NCBI RefSeq assembly: GCF_000379665.1
Contig: NZ_KB903359.1
Coordinates: forward strand, 1-64,000
Length of the DNA stretch: 64,000 bases
From: Butyricimonas synergistica DSM 23225
GTDB taxonomy: Bacteria; Bacteroidota; Bacteroidia; Bacteroidales; Marinifilaceae
Direction of reading: 5' to 3'
The notes beneath the pieces were generated by a model. The model made no database searches, had not been told where the DNA came from, and saw nothing but the letters and a program-made list of their open reading frames with translations. The translations under genes were made by a program, and so were the position numbers. Positions 47,267-55,377 of this stretch are shown piece by piece (the stretch's first letter is position 1; each line of letters opens with the position of its first letter).

Positions 47267-47836
47267 TTAATGGAAAAACACGGCAAACCAGAATAAATAA
47301 GCAGAATCCTTCATTTTTTCCCGCAAGTACTTGAAGCCTCTACTCTTTTGTGTTTTTACCGTATTAATGGAAATACCCAATTCCTCGGCAATCTTGTTAT
47401 CCGAACATCCTTTCATTCTCAATAACAGAATTTTACGCCTTTCTTCTGGAAGATCATCTATCAGAAAATACAATTGACGCACCAATTCCTCCCTCACCGT
47501 ATCGGCAAACTCTTCATCCGAATATTCATTTTCCTCTCGTAACACCTGCTGCACGTAACGTTCCTGAAACTTCTCCCGGCGCAAATGCATCATGGCTTGA
47601 TTATAAGTCGACCGATATAAATAATAGGTCAGATCATCAATTGTAGGAAATTTCCGATCACTCTTCCAAATATTCATCAACACCTCCTGCACCAAATCTT
47701 CCGCCACAACCGTATTCTGAATAATCCGATCCGCATAGGAACACAATGCGGCATAATAATACGTGAAAACACTTTTCCATGCTTTCTCGTCCTTATCATT
47801 TACCCCACGTAAAATTTGTGTCACATCTATACCCAT
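47267..47836 (-). CDS. ECF-type RNA polymerase sigma factor
   Basis: A 189-residue sigma factor. Region 2: VVAEDLVQEVLMNIWKSDRKF and LTYYLYRSTYNQAMMHLRREK. Region 4: IDDLPEERRKILLLRMKGCSDNKIAEELGISINTVKTQKSRGFKYLREK. This is the form usually paired with FecR in Bacteroidetes SusCD loci, and it differs from the shorter sigma of locus 1, so the two loci are likely regulated separately. First gene of locus 2. Confidence 0.94.
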   Translation of the reverse strand: MGIDVTQILRGVNDKDEKAWKSVFTYYYAALCSYADRIIQNTVVAEDLVQEVLMNIWKSDRKFPTIDDLTYYLYRSTYNQAMMHLRREKFQERYVQQVLREENEYSDEEFADTVREELVRQLYFLIDDLPEERRKILLLRMKGCSDNKIAEELGISINTVKTQKSRGFKYLREKMKDSAYLFWFAVFFH

Positions 47837-47858
47837 AACAAAGAATACTCCATTGTTA

Positions 47859-47866
47859 CAAAGGTA
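47859..47866 (-). promoter_or_regulatory. Candidate -7 element of the locus 2 sigma gene
   Basis: Minus-strand TACCTTTG matches TAnnTTTG and lies 22 bases before the ATG at 47836. No matching -33 TTTG was found. Confidence 0.4.
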
Positions 47867-47941
47867 TATAATAAAAAGAATATTTTTATCTCCCCGAGAG
47901 AAAATTAATAATCCATAACATCGTCCCCCTATAAAACAATA

Positions 47942-47961
47942 AAAGGGGCTTTCGCCCCTTT
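47942..47961 (-). terminator. Terminator of the IMPase operon
   Basis: A GGGGC/GCCCC stem (47945-47949 and 47954-47958) with a 4-nt loop and A/T flanks overlaps the IMPase stop codon. On the minus strand it ends in TTTTATTG. Standard intrinsic terminator. Confidence 0.85.
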
Positions 47962-48733
47962 ATCTGATATACTCTTTGATTCTTTGTAATAACTGCGGAT
48001 TTGCCGTCATGATCGCTATCCCCCGGTCATACCGGAAATGCTCTATCGTTCCTCCGGCTTCCTGTACAATCAAAACTCCCGCACATACATCCCAAAGTTT
48101 TAACCCTAATTCCCAATAACCATCCAGGAATCCGGCAGCCACACAACAAAGGTCATAAGCCGCAGACCCCATACGTCGTATACCCCGCAAATGCGACAAT
48201 ATGCGACTCAGATTATCTATATTATTAATAGGATTTATCCCTTTATCGTATGGAAATCCGGTTGCTAACACGCTTTGATCCAAATCTGTCTTAGCCGCTA
48301 CACGAATCGGCTTACCATTCAGGAAAGCACCTTTCCCGCGAATAGCCGTGTACAACTCGTCCATATAGGGAGCGTACACGACACCCAACACCGTTTCGCC
48401 CCGGTATTGCAAACCGATAGAAACCGTGTACACGGGTAATCCTTGGCTATAATTATTCGTCCCATCCAAAGGATCGATCACCCAAAGGTAATCACTATGC
48501 AAATCATGCTCTCCACTCTCCTCTCCTAACACGCTATGATCGGGAAAATGTTTCCCGATACGCTCAAGCAACATGGATTCACTTAATTTATCCACCTTTG
48601 TCACCACGTCGTGCACGGTCGATTTGGTTTCAATATCCAAATGCCCGCCTCTGAAATAAGATCGTTGTACCTCTCCCACTTCTTTCGCCCAAACAATGGC
48701 TAATTCCAAGGTGCTTTCTAGACAAATATTCAT
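47960..48733 (-). CDS. Inositol monophosphatase-family phosphatase
   Basis: A 257-residue cytoplasmic Mg-dependent phosphatase. Metal-binding motifs are intact: GEES (70-73), DPLDGTNN (87-94) and the late WELGLKLWDVCAG. The family includes inositol-1-phosphatase (SuhB) and related sugar- or nucleotide-phosphatases; the exact substrate cannot be told from the sequence. It begins 10 bases after the FKBP-like gene stop, and its terminator overlaps its stop codon. Confidence 0.93.
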   Translation of the reverse strand: MNICLESTLELAIVWAKEVGEVQRSYFRGGHLDIETKSTVHDVVTKVDKLSESMLLERIGKHFPDHSVLGEESGEHDLHSDYLWVIDPLDGTNNYSQGLPVYTVSIGLQYRGETVLGVVYAPYMDELYTAIRGKGAFLNGKPIRVAAKTDLDQSVLATGFPYDKGINPINNIDNLSRILSHLRGIRRMGSAAYDLCCVAAGFLDGYWELGLKLWDVCAGVLIVQEAGGTIEHFRYDRGIAIMTANPQLLQRIKEYIR

Positions 48734-48743
48734 AGATTACTTA

Positions 48744-49736
48744 CTATTTGTCATTTGCTTTTTTGGACTTAATTTCTATTTCATATGCAAGTGTGGCATA
48801 AGGAGGAAAAACATATTGATAATAATAGTTCAAAATTCCTTTCCCATATCCTCGCCCGGAAGGAATAAGAATACAAGCCTTCTCCCCCACTTTCATTTTA
48901 AGCAAAGCATCTTTCATCCCTTGTATCAAACCAGACACTTTCCAAGTAGCCTCTTCATCTTCAAAAAGTTTACGATTGGTAAGATTTTCTTTATCCATTA
49001 TTTCATCCAGAATATAACCACTACCATACACTGTAACACTATCCGAAACTAAAATTTCATCACCACTCGGCTTCTCTATTAATTTTACAATTTGAGTAAT
49101 AGTATCATTCTCCTCTATCGCGGGAATTTGAATTAACTTCTTCTTATCAAAACCTTTTTTCTCCAAGTATTTGTCAATCAATTCATATTCATAATCTAAC
49201 AAACTCCCTTCAATAACCTTCTCCACCTTATATTCTCGATACAAATAAGTAGTACTGAAATTAAGTACACTTGGCAAAATAATTGATCCAGAGGTTCCTT
49301 CTGAAAAATATTTAAAAAAAATAGAGAATATATCCTTGTCATCTATAATTTCCTCATAAACGGGACCTCCCATAGGGTATTTAGGTAATTCTATTTTTTC
49401 TCCTCCAATAACCGACGATCTTGTATCATCTAAAATACTTCCACCTAAATTCCTATCCGTGTAATTCACCAATATAAATTGCCCGTCTTTCGGTTTTTTC
49501 TTATTAGCATCCTCACTGTAATTAAATACATAAGCTACAGGATTAATCTTAACTCCATTAATTGATGTGCCAAGAATAATAGAATCTTTTGGACTTTTAT
49601 CCTTCATAAAATCCTTTATAGCCGCTTGCTCTTTATCGTAAAGCTCCTTCCAAGTCGGACCGTTATCATCGTCCGAGCATCCTGCAAAACTGCCTGCTAA
49701 CAGGCAAAGACACATTAATAAATAATTCTTTTTCAT
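48744..49736 (-). CDS. FKBP-like lipoprotein (first of a duplicated pair)
   Basis: A 330-residue lipoprotein (signal ending GSFAGC). The C-terminal half matches FKBP-type peptidyl-prolyl isomerases (SGLIQGMKDALLKMKVGEKACILIPSGRGYG, FPPYATLAYEIEI). The N-terminal half repeats the same plan in weaker form (VNYTDRNLGGSILDDT, SGSIILPSVL), so this may be a double-FKBP protein with one degenerate domain. It would act on protein folding at the outer membrane or in the periplasm. Similar in plan to the upstream gene product at 49765-50775, and AT-richer than it. Confidence 0.8.
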   Translation of the reverse strand: MKKNYLLMCLCLLAGSFAGCSDDDNGPTWKELYDKEQAAIKDFMKDKSPKDSIILGTSINGVKINPVAYVFNYSEDANKKKPKDGQFILVNYTDRNLGGSILDDTRSSVIGGEKIELPKYPMGGPVYEEIIDDKDIFSIFFKYFSEGTSGSIILPSVLNFSTTYLYREYKVEKVIEGSLLDYEYELIDKYLEKKGFDKKKLIQIPAIEENDTITQIVKLIEKPSGDEILVSDSVTVYGSGYILDEIMDKENLTNRKLFEDEEATWKVSGLIQGMKDALLKMKVGEKACILIPSGRGYGKGILNYYYQYVFPPYATLAYEIEIKSKKANDK

Positions 49737-49764
49737 TTTCCGTTTTATTTAGCTGTTATAAAAA

Positions 49765-50775
49765 TTACTCTTCTTCATTATTTGGAGCCACAATCTTCAT
49801 TATTTTCACCCAATACCCAAACGTACAATAAGGAGGTTCATTATAATACGTGCCTCCTCCTTTTATACTCTGCACATTACCCTTTGCCCCATATCCCATT
49901 CCGTAAGGAATAACAATATGGGCGGAATCACCTTCCTGCAATTGTTGCAACCCCTTAACAAATCCGGCAGGAAAGTCCCGTTGCCACCGCTCGTTAAACA
50001 GTATCTTGGTTGTATCAAGGGCATTCATAAACTTCAATCGTATTCCTCCCCCCATATCATCCAATATCATCAAATGCTTACTCATAAGCACAGAATCTCC
50101 CACCTGCAATTTCCGCGTTCCTTCACCTTTCGTCATCAGAAGCGTATACGTAATGGTATCAGACTCTGCCTCACCGGGATAATCTTTAAAAGTTTCTGCC
50201 GCGGGGAACGTATTCAAATAACCTTGAATCATCTCTTTCTCGTGCTCCGCCACATCTTCAAATATCGTGCGGGAAACCAACTTGTAATGCAATGGTTTTC
50301 CATCCACAGCACCCAAAACCGATGGAATAATCACTTCACCGCCACTTTCTCCAACTCCGATATGCCGGAATGCTTCCGCCAGAAAATTATACCTCGCCGT
50401 ATCCACCCGAAACAAGACAGGTCCGCCATAAGCATATCCCGGCATATACGTTGAATCCCATTTCCCCAGATCAGAAGAATCCAATATCTTACCACTCAAA
50501 TCGGACATATCATAATCCATCATCACCCATCCGGAATCTTTAGCCACCTCTCCGTTAGTATTGTGATTGAAAATAAAAATGGAATCTATCAACAATCCTT
50601 TACGGCTGTAATAGGGGATAGCGACAACCTCCCCCGTCGCATATTGATTCAGGTAATCATGTATCGCCTGTTTCTCGTACGCGAGCACGTCAATTAAATC
50701 ATCCTCCTTTTCCCCGGAACAACTACTCAACGCAAAGGCTAAAAAACAACCTAAAATGACCAGATATTTATTCAT
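49765..50775 (-). CDS. FKBP-like lipoprotein (second of a duplicated pair)
   Basis: A 336-residue lipoprotein (signal ending ALSSC). Two FKBP-like halves are visible: an N-terminal one (MMDYDMSDLSGKILDSSDLGKWDS, GESGGEVIIPSVLG) and a C-terminal one (PAGFVKGLQQLQEGDSAHIVIPYGMGYG, PPYCTFGYWVKI). The C-terminal half is closer to the family norm. It probably catalyses proline isomerisation in exported proteins. It begins 23 bases after the PHP phosphatase stop and precedes its paralogue by 28 bases. Confidence 0.82.
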   Translation of the reverse strand: MNKYLVILGCFLAFALSSCSGEKEDDLIDVLAYEKQAIHDYLNQYATGEVVAIPYYSRKGLLIDSIFIFNHNTNGEVAKDSGWVMMDYDMSDLSGKILDSSDLGKWDSTYMPGYAYGGPVLFRVDTARYNFLAEAFRHIGVGESGGEVIIPSVLGAVDGKPLHYKLVSRTIFEDVAEHEKEMIQGYLNTFPAAETFKDYPGEAESDTITYTLLMTKGEGTRKLQVGDSVLMSKHLMILDDMGGGIRLKFMNALDTTKILFNERWQRDFPAGFVKGLQQLQEGDSAHIVIPYGMGYGAKGNVQSIKGGGTYYNEPPYCTFGYWVKIMKIVAPNNEEE

Positions 50776-50798
50776 CTTTCAGTTTCTAACTTTAGTTT

Positions 50799-51644
50799 CT
50801 ATTTCCCCGACAGGGGTACTTCTTCCCACACACCGCGATGCAGACGCATGGTACTCTTTATTCCGGCTTCCCGCAACCAACGGAATGCCAAATCCCGGTT
50901 ATCGTTCACCAACTGGGGTAAATGAGCATCCGAATTTACCATCACGGGAATATTCAATTCTTTCAACCATTTAAAATACTTCACGTTCGGAAACATCAAT
51001 CCTTTCTTCGTGTATGCTTTCGTGTTCACTTCCATCATCATGCCTTTCTCGGCAATCAGTTGGAAGTACTCCCGCAACAATCCGTTATACCACTCCTGCT
51101 CGATAAGAGAGGAATCCACCAACGAACCATTCATCGAAATCTTGTCCGGGTGAGCCACGAAATCAAAACCGCCCAACTCCACCATCCGGGCGGAAGAACG
51201 AAAATAATCCCGCACCAGATGTTTCAGATCATCCCGGTACACCTTTCGGAAGTTCTCCCGGAAATCATCAAAATTACCATCCATATCCATCATCTCACCC
51301 GTCTCCCCGTTCGTCACCAGATGCACGGAACCGATACGGTAATCCAACGGCATTTGCTGGAAATAATCACTAGACGGTCCCCAATCATCATTCAGATAAT
51401 CGATCTCCAACCCCACGTACAACTCGATTTGCCCGGCATACAACTTTTTCAACCGTTCGATCTCCTGCAAATATGCCTCCAGATTCGCCTTGCTCAACGA
51501 CCAGCGAGTTTCAAACGGAAGCGGCGAATGCGAAGATATTCCATAACTATGGAAACCGGCACTGATAGCCGCCTTCACGAATTCCTCCGCCGGAGCTTTA
51601 CCGTCACAAAAAGTGCAATGACTATGATACGTACACAAATCCAT
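50799..51644 (-). CDS. PHP-domain histidinol-phosphatase-family protein
   Basis: A 281-residue cytoplasmic PHP-fold protein. Metal-binding motifs: YHSHCTFCDG at the N-terminus, GLEIDYLND in the middle, GFDFVAHPDK and a C-terminal NSDAHLPQ. This arrangement is that of the HisK-type histidinol-phosphatases. No other histidine-biosynthesis gene is in the window, so the actual substrate may be another phosphate ester. The gene starts 3 bases after the flavin-reductase-like stop. Confidence 0.85.
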   Translation of the reverse strand: MDLCTYHSHCTFCDGKAPAEEFVKAAISAGFHSYGISSHSPLPFETRWSLSKANLEAYLQEIERLKKLYAGQIELYVGLEIDYLNDDWGPSSDYFQQMPLDYRIGSVHLVTNGETGEMMDMDGNFDDFRENFRKVYRDDLKHLVRDYFRSSARMVELGGFDFVAHPDKISMNGSLVDSSLIEQEWYNGLLREYFQLIAEKGMMMEVNTKAYTKKGLMFPNVKYFKWLKELNIPVMVNSDAHLPQLVNDNRDLAFRWLREAGIKSTMRLHRGVWEEVPLSGK

Positions 51645-51647
51645 CCG

Positions 51648-52157
51648 TTACTTCTTCACCCAAGCATTAACAATTTCAGCCACGTACATCTTGTGGAAAT
51701 CTTTCTGCCCGTATTGGGCATCCACAATCTTCGTATCCGCGAAAGCCTCTTCCTTCAAGAAATCGGCATACAACTTCCGGCATTCCAGCACGAGAGAAGC
51801 CTCCTCGAACGCGGGATTCCCCGCCTCCGTGAAATAAGGCGTCAACCCGCTCTCTTTCACCTTATCCGTATCCCTTCCGGAAACAGAACCACACACGCTC
51901 AATGCCTTGCGATAGGACTCGCCAAAGAACGATAACGTGAATGAATCCCCTTTCTCCGTGAACTCGAACGTGTACCGTTGCGGACGTACAAACACCATCA
52001 CCACCGGCTTGTTCCAAAGAAAGCCCATACTTCCCCAACTTGCCGTCATCATATTGAACTTCTCCCAGTCACCCGCCGCCACCAACATCCACTCGTCACC
52101 GATCAACCGGATCACGTTCTCGTCTATCTCTCTCGGATTAATCTTCCTCATATCCAT
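51648..52157 (-). CDS. Flavin-reductase-like FMN-binding protein
   Basis: A 169-residue protein with the split-barrel flavin-binding pattern: FNMMTASWGSMGFLWNKPVVMVFVRPQRYTFE, then FTLSFFGESYRKALSVCGSVSGRDTDK. These proteins bind FMN and reduce flavin or related substrates, often supplying a partner enzyme. No partner monooxygenase is nearby. ATG at 52157 used; a second ATG follows two codons later. Confidence 0.82.
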   Translation of the reverse strand: MDMRKINPREIDENVIRLIGDEWMLVAAGDWEKFNMMTASWGSMGFLWNKPVVMVFVRPQRYTFEFTEKGDSFTLSFFGESYRKALSVCGSVSGRDTDKVKESGLTPYFTEAGNPAFEEASLVLECRKLYADFLKEEAFADTKIVDAQYGQKDFHKMYVAEIVNAWVKK

Positions 52158-52210
52158 AAATCACTTAATCATAAATAACTTAATCGCAAATCACCCAATC
52201 ACTTAATCGG
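52158..52210. repeat. Short AT-rich tandem repeat
   Basis: Imperfect units of about 15 bp containing AATCACTTAATC repeat roughly three and a half times between the flavin-reductase-like gene and argS. A short slippage-type repeat, with no obvious function. Confidence 0.55.
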
Positions 52211-52211
52211 T

Positions 52212-53999
52212 CTACATTCTCTCCGGCATCTCAATCCCCAACATTCCCATCGCGTTACGGATAGCCACGCTACATTGTTGAGCCAACAACAAACGCAAAT
52301 TCCGAACCTGTGCGTTCTCCTCTTTCAAGATCGAATAATCATGGTAGAACTGGTTGAATTCCTTCGCCAGATCGTAAGCGTAATTCCCGATCAATGCCGG
52401 ACTATAATTATCCCCTGCCTCTTTCACCACGGCAGGCAACTTGGCGATCAACTTAATCAAGTTCTGTTCCTTCTCCGTCAATCCGGTATGTATATCACCC
52501 AACACGATCTGTATTCCGGCTTCTTCCGCCTTACGCAATACCGACCGGATACGCGTGTAAGTATATTGGATAAAAGGACCCGTGTTTCCATTAAAATCAA
52601 TCGATTCCTTCGGGTTAAACATCATGGTCTTTTTCGGGTCTACCTTCAAGATAAAATACTTCAATGCCCCGAGAGCCACCTTGCGGTACACGTCTTCCGC
52701 TTCCTCGACAGAATAACCGTCCAGTTTTCCCAACTCCTCGGAAGTCGTCCGTGCCGTGTGGATCATCTCCTCGATCAAATCGTCGGCGTCCACCACCGTT
52801 CCCTCGCGGGACTTCATCTTACCTTCCGGCAACTCCACCATCCCGTAAGACAAATGCTTTATTTTATCCGCCCAATCGAATCCCAATTTTTTGCAAACCA
52901 GCGATAATACCTGGAAGTGATAGTTCTGCTCGTTCCCCACCACGTAAATCTCCTGATCCATATTAAATTCATTGAAACGATCGTACGCCGTACCGATATC
53001 CTGGGTCATGTACACGGAAGTCCCGTCATCCCGCAACAACAACTTATGATCCAAACCGTCACCTGTCAAATCCGCCCACACGCTACCCGTGTCTTTCCGG
53101 TAAAGCACACCGTCGGCAAGTCCTTTCAACACAATATCGCGCCCTTTCTTGTAAGTTTCCGACTCGAAATATACCTTGTCGAACGCGATACCCATCATCT
53201 TATAAGTTTCATCGAACCCCTTCAACACCCAATCATTCATCTTCCGCCACAAGGCAACCGTCTTCTCGTCCCCGGCTTCCCATTGGCGCAACATCTCCTG
53301 TGCCTCCAGCAATATCGGGGCTTGCTTCTTGGCTTCCTCCTCGGCTACACCCTTATCCATCAATTCCTTGATCTGGGCTTTATACTCTTTATCAAAACGC
53401 ACGTAATAATCTCCCACGAAATGGTCTCCCTTTGTCCCCGTACTCTCCGGAGTGGCACCATTAGCAAACTTCTCCCAGGCGATCATACTCTTGCAAATAT
53501 GGATTCCCCGGTCATTCACCAGGTTTGCCATAATCACCTGATGACCATTCGCCTTCTGTATTTCAGACACAGACCATCCCAAGAAATTATTACGGATATG
53601 CCCGAGATGCAACGGCTTATTCGTGTTCGGGGACGAATACTCGATCATGTACGTCTTCCCGCTCGGTTCCTTCGCGTACCCGTACTTCTCTTCCCGCGCC
53701 ACCTCGTTCAACACCTCAATCCAGTAAGCGGCAGAAATCACCACGTTCAAGAATCCCTTGATCACGTTGTAAGTCTCCACTTCCTCAATATTTTGCTTCA
53801 AATACTCACCCAACTCCTTTGCCGTTTCTTCCGGTGACTTTCTGGAATATCGGGTAAACGGAAAAACAACAACGGTCAAATCCCCGGCAAACTCTTTGCG
53901 GGTTTCCTGCAATTGCACATCTTTCTCGGTCAATTCCACTCCATAACAAGCCTTCACGGCTTCCAGCACTTGCTGGGTCAGCATTTTCTCTATCGTCAT
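52212..53999 (-). CDS. argS: Arginyl-tRNA synthetase
   Basis: A 595-residue class I aminoacyl-tRNA synthetase that charges tRNA-Arg. The N-terminal Add-1 tRNA-binding domain spans about 1-90, and the catalytic Rossmann domain has YSSPNTNKPLHLGHIRNN with HLGH at 131-134. In place of KMSKS the enzyme has the ArgRS-type GKMKSREGTVV segment. The C-terminal anticodon-binding domain ends with MLGIEMPERM, typical of ArgRS. Length normal. A candidate -7 element lies about 40 bases upstream. Confidence 0.97.
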   Translation of the reverse strand: MTIEKMLTQQVLEAVKACYGVELTEKDVQLQETRKEFAGDLTVVVFPFTRYSRKSPEETAKELGEYLKQNIEEVETYNVIKGFLNVVISAAYWIEVLNEVAREEKYGYAKEPSGKTYMIEYSSPNTNKPLHLGHIRNNFLGWSVSEIQKANGHQVIMANLVNDRGIHICKSMIAWEKFANGATPESTGTKGDHFVGDYYVRFDKEYKAQIKELMDKGVAEEEAKKQAPILLEAQEMLRQWEAGDEKTVALWRKMNDWVLKGFDETYKMMGIAFDKVYFESETYKKGRDIVLKGLADGVLYRKDTGSVWADLTGDGLDHKLLLRDDGTSVYMTQDIGTAYDRFNEFNMDQEIYVVGNEQNYHFQVLSLVCKKLGFDWADKIKHLSYGMVELPEGKMKSREGTVVDADDLIEEMIHTARTTSEELGKLDGYSVEEAEDVYRKVALGALKYFILKVDPKKTMMFNPKESIDFNGNTGPFIQYTYTRIRSVLRKAEEAGIQIVLGDIHTGLTEKEQNLIKLIAKLPAVVKEAGDNYSPALIGNYAYDLAKEFNQFYHDYSILKEENAQVRNLRLLLAQQCSVAIRNAMGMLGIEMPERM

Positions 54000-54038
54000 A
54001 TCCTCTAATCTTTTTAAATACTAATATCCATTAGTCTG

Positions 54039-54046
54039 CAAAAATA
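54039..54046 (-). promoter_or_regulatory. Candidate -7 element of argS
   Basis: Minus-strand TATTTTTG matches TAnnTTTG, 39 bases before the argS start. A small inverted repeat ACTAAT/ATTAGT (around 54020-54035) lies between it and the gene. No -33 match was found. Confidence 0.35.
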
Positions 54047-54108
54047 CAATTTATTAGAAGAAATACCCGTAAAACACTAAAAATTTACCTGATTATAATC
54101 TAAAATCC

Positions 54109-55374
54109 CTACCTTCCTCCCAATATCTTCACGTACTCCGCGTAAGCCACCTTATACTGGTAATTAGCAGACACCACGCTCGTGTATGCCTGCAACCACG
54201 TGGCTTGCGATGAAAGCACATCCAGAATAGGCAATTTCCCTTCATTATAACTGAACGTGTTCAACTTCAAATTTTCCTTGGCTATATCCAACGTGGAATT
54301 GGCAATCTCCACTCTTTTCCACGTCTCGTTAAGTTTCACCCACGCGTTAGCCAATTCCTGCTTCACCTGATCTTTCATTTTACTCATCTCCAACTCCCTG
54401 CTCATCTCCATTGCCTTATTCTGGCGGACATACTGGCGTTTCTCGCCCCAATTGAAAACAGGCATGCTGAACTTGGCAAAAGCCGTCGTGGCAAATTTCT
54501 CTTTCCCATCCACGTTAATCAATGGAGTTCCCCACGATTCCTTCATTCCGACAGCGAATTGCGGCAAATATTTAGAACGGATAATCTTCGTCTGTTGCTT
54601 TGCCAGATTGAGATTTTGCGCCGCAATCTGGTAATCCGCCCTACGTTGCAAGGCTACCTCCAAAGGTTGCAAAGCAGGCACCACCACGGGTTGCTGGATA
54701 GAATCCACGAGTACCACGTTTTCATCCAACGGTGCCCCCATCATAATCTTCAGCGACTGCATAGCCATCCGGTAATTCATTGTTGCCGTGGACAATTGCA
54801 ATTCCGCTTCCTTCAACCGGGTTTGCACCATCAACAAATCGGTCTTACTAATCGCCCCTTCATCAAAACGCTTCTGCACAATACTGCCCAACTCGTTCAC
54901 AATCATCACGAACTCCCGGGCAATAAAAAACTGGCTCTCGTTCGCCGCCACCGTCCAATAATTCACGTCGGCAGCGTAAACAATATTATCCGTCGTCAAT
55001 TCTTCACCCAAACGGGCTATTGCCTCCTGCAACACGGCTGCATCCTTTTGCTTCCGCACGACACTTCCGGCATAAACATTCTGTGACAACGTCACCTCCG
55101 CCGCGTAATTATCGTGCTTCATATCCACTCCCTGCATAAACTCCACGTCCTCGATCTGGTAAGAATAATTTCCCCCGACCTGCAACTTCGGAAAGAAACC
55201 CGTCTTAATTCCCTTCAAAGCATACATGGCAGCATTCACCGCCTCCTTTGCCTGCTTTATATCCTGGTTATACTCCAACACCTTCGCCCGGTACTGCTCC
55301 ACGGTCAACGTCTGTCCCGTCACCGCACCCGCCAATACCAACAAAACCCCTATCGTAACAAAAACTCTCTTCAT
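54109..55374 (-). CDS. TolC-like outer-membrane efflux protein
   Basis: A 421-residue outer-membrane protein with a signal peptide (VLLVLAGAVTGQ) and the two-fold repeated helical pattern of the OEP/TolC family (LTVEQYRAKVLEYNQDIKQAKEAVNAAMYALKG... and VKQELANAWVKLNETWKRVEIANSTLDIAKENLKL). It should form the exit duct of the RND pump encoded just upstream (3 bases between genes). Last gene of the operon. Confidence 0.92.
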   Translation of the reverse strand: MKRVFVTIGVLLVLAGAVTGQTLTVEQYRAKVLEYNQDIKQAKEAVNAAMYALKGIKTGFFPKLQVGGNYSYQIEDVEFMQGVDMKHDNYAAEVTLSQNVYAGSVVRKQKDAAVLQEAIARLGEELTTDNIVYAADVNYWTVAANESQFFIAREFVMIVNELGSIVQKRFDEGAISKTDLLMVQTRLKEAELQLSTATMNYRMAMQSLKIMMGAPLDENVVLVDSIQQPVVVPALQPLEVALQRRADYQIAAQNLNLAKQQTKIIRSKYLPQFAVGMKESWGTPLINVDGKEKFATTAFAKFSMPVFNWGEKRQYVRQNKAMEMSRELEMSKMKDQVKQELANAWVKLNETWKRVEIANSTLDIAKENLKLNTFSYNEGKLPILDVLSSQATWLQAYTSVVSANYQYKVAYAEYVKILGGR

Positions 55375-55377
55375 AAC

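Noticed and set aside
27157-47836. Polysaccharide utilisation locus
   Set aside because: SusC/D would suggest it, but no glycoside hydrolase, polysaccharide lyase or sulfatase is present; the enzymes are peptidases and thiol reductases.
50799-51644. Histidine biosynthesis operon
   Set aside because: The PHP protein resembles histidinol-phosphatase, but no other his gene is in the window, so pathway membership is not claimed.
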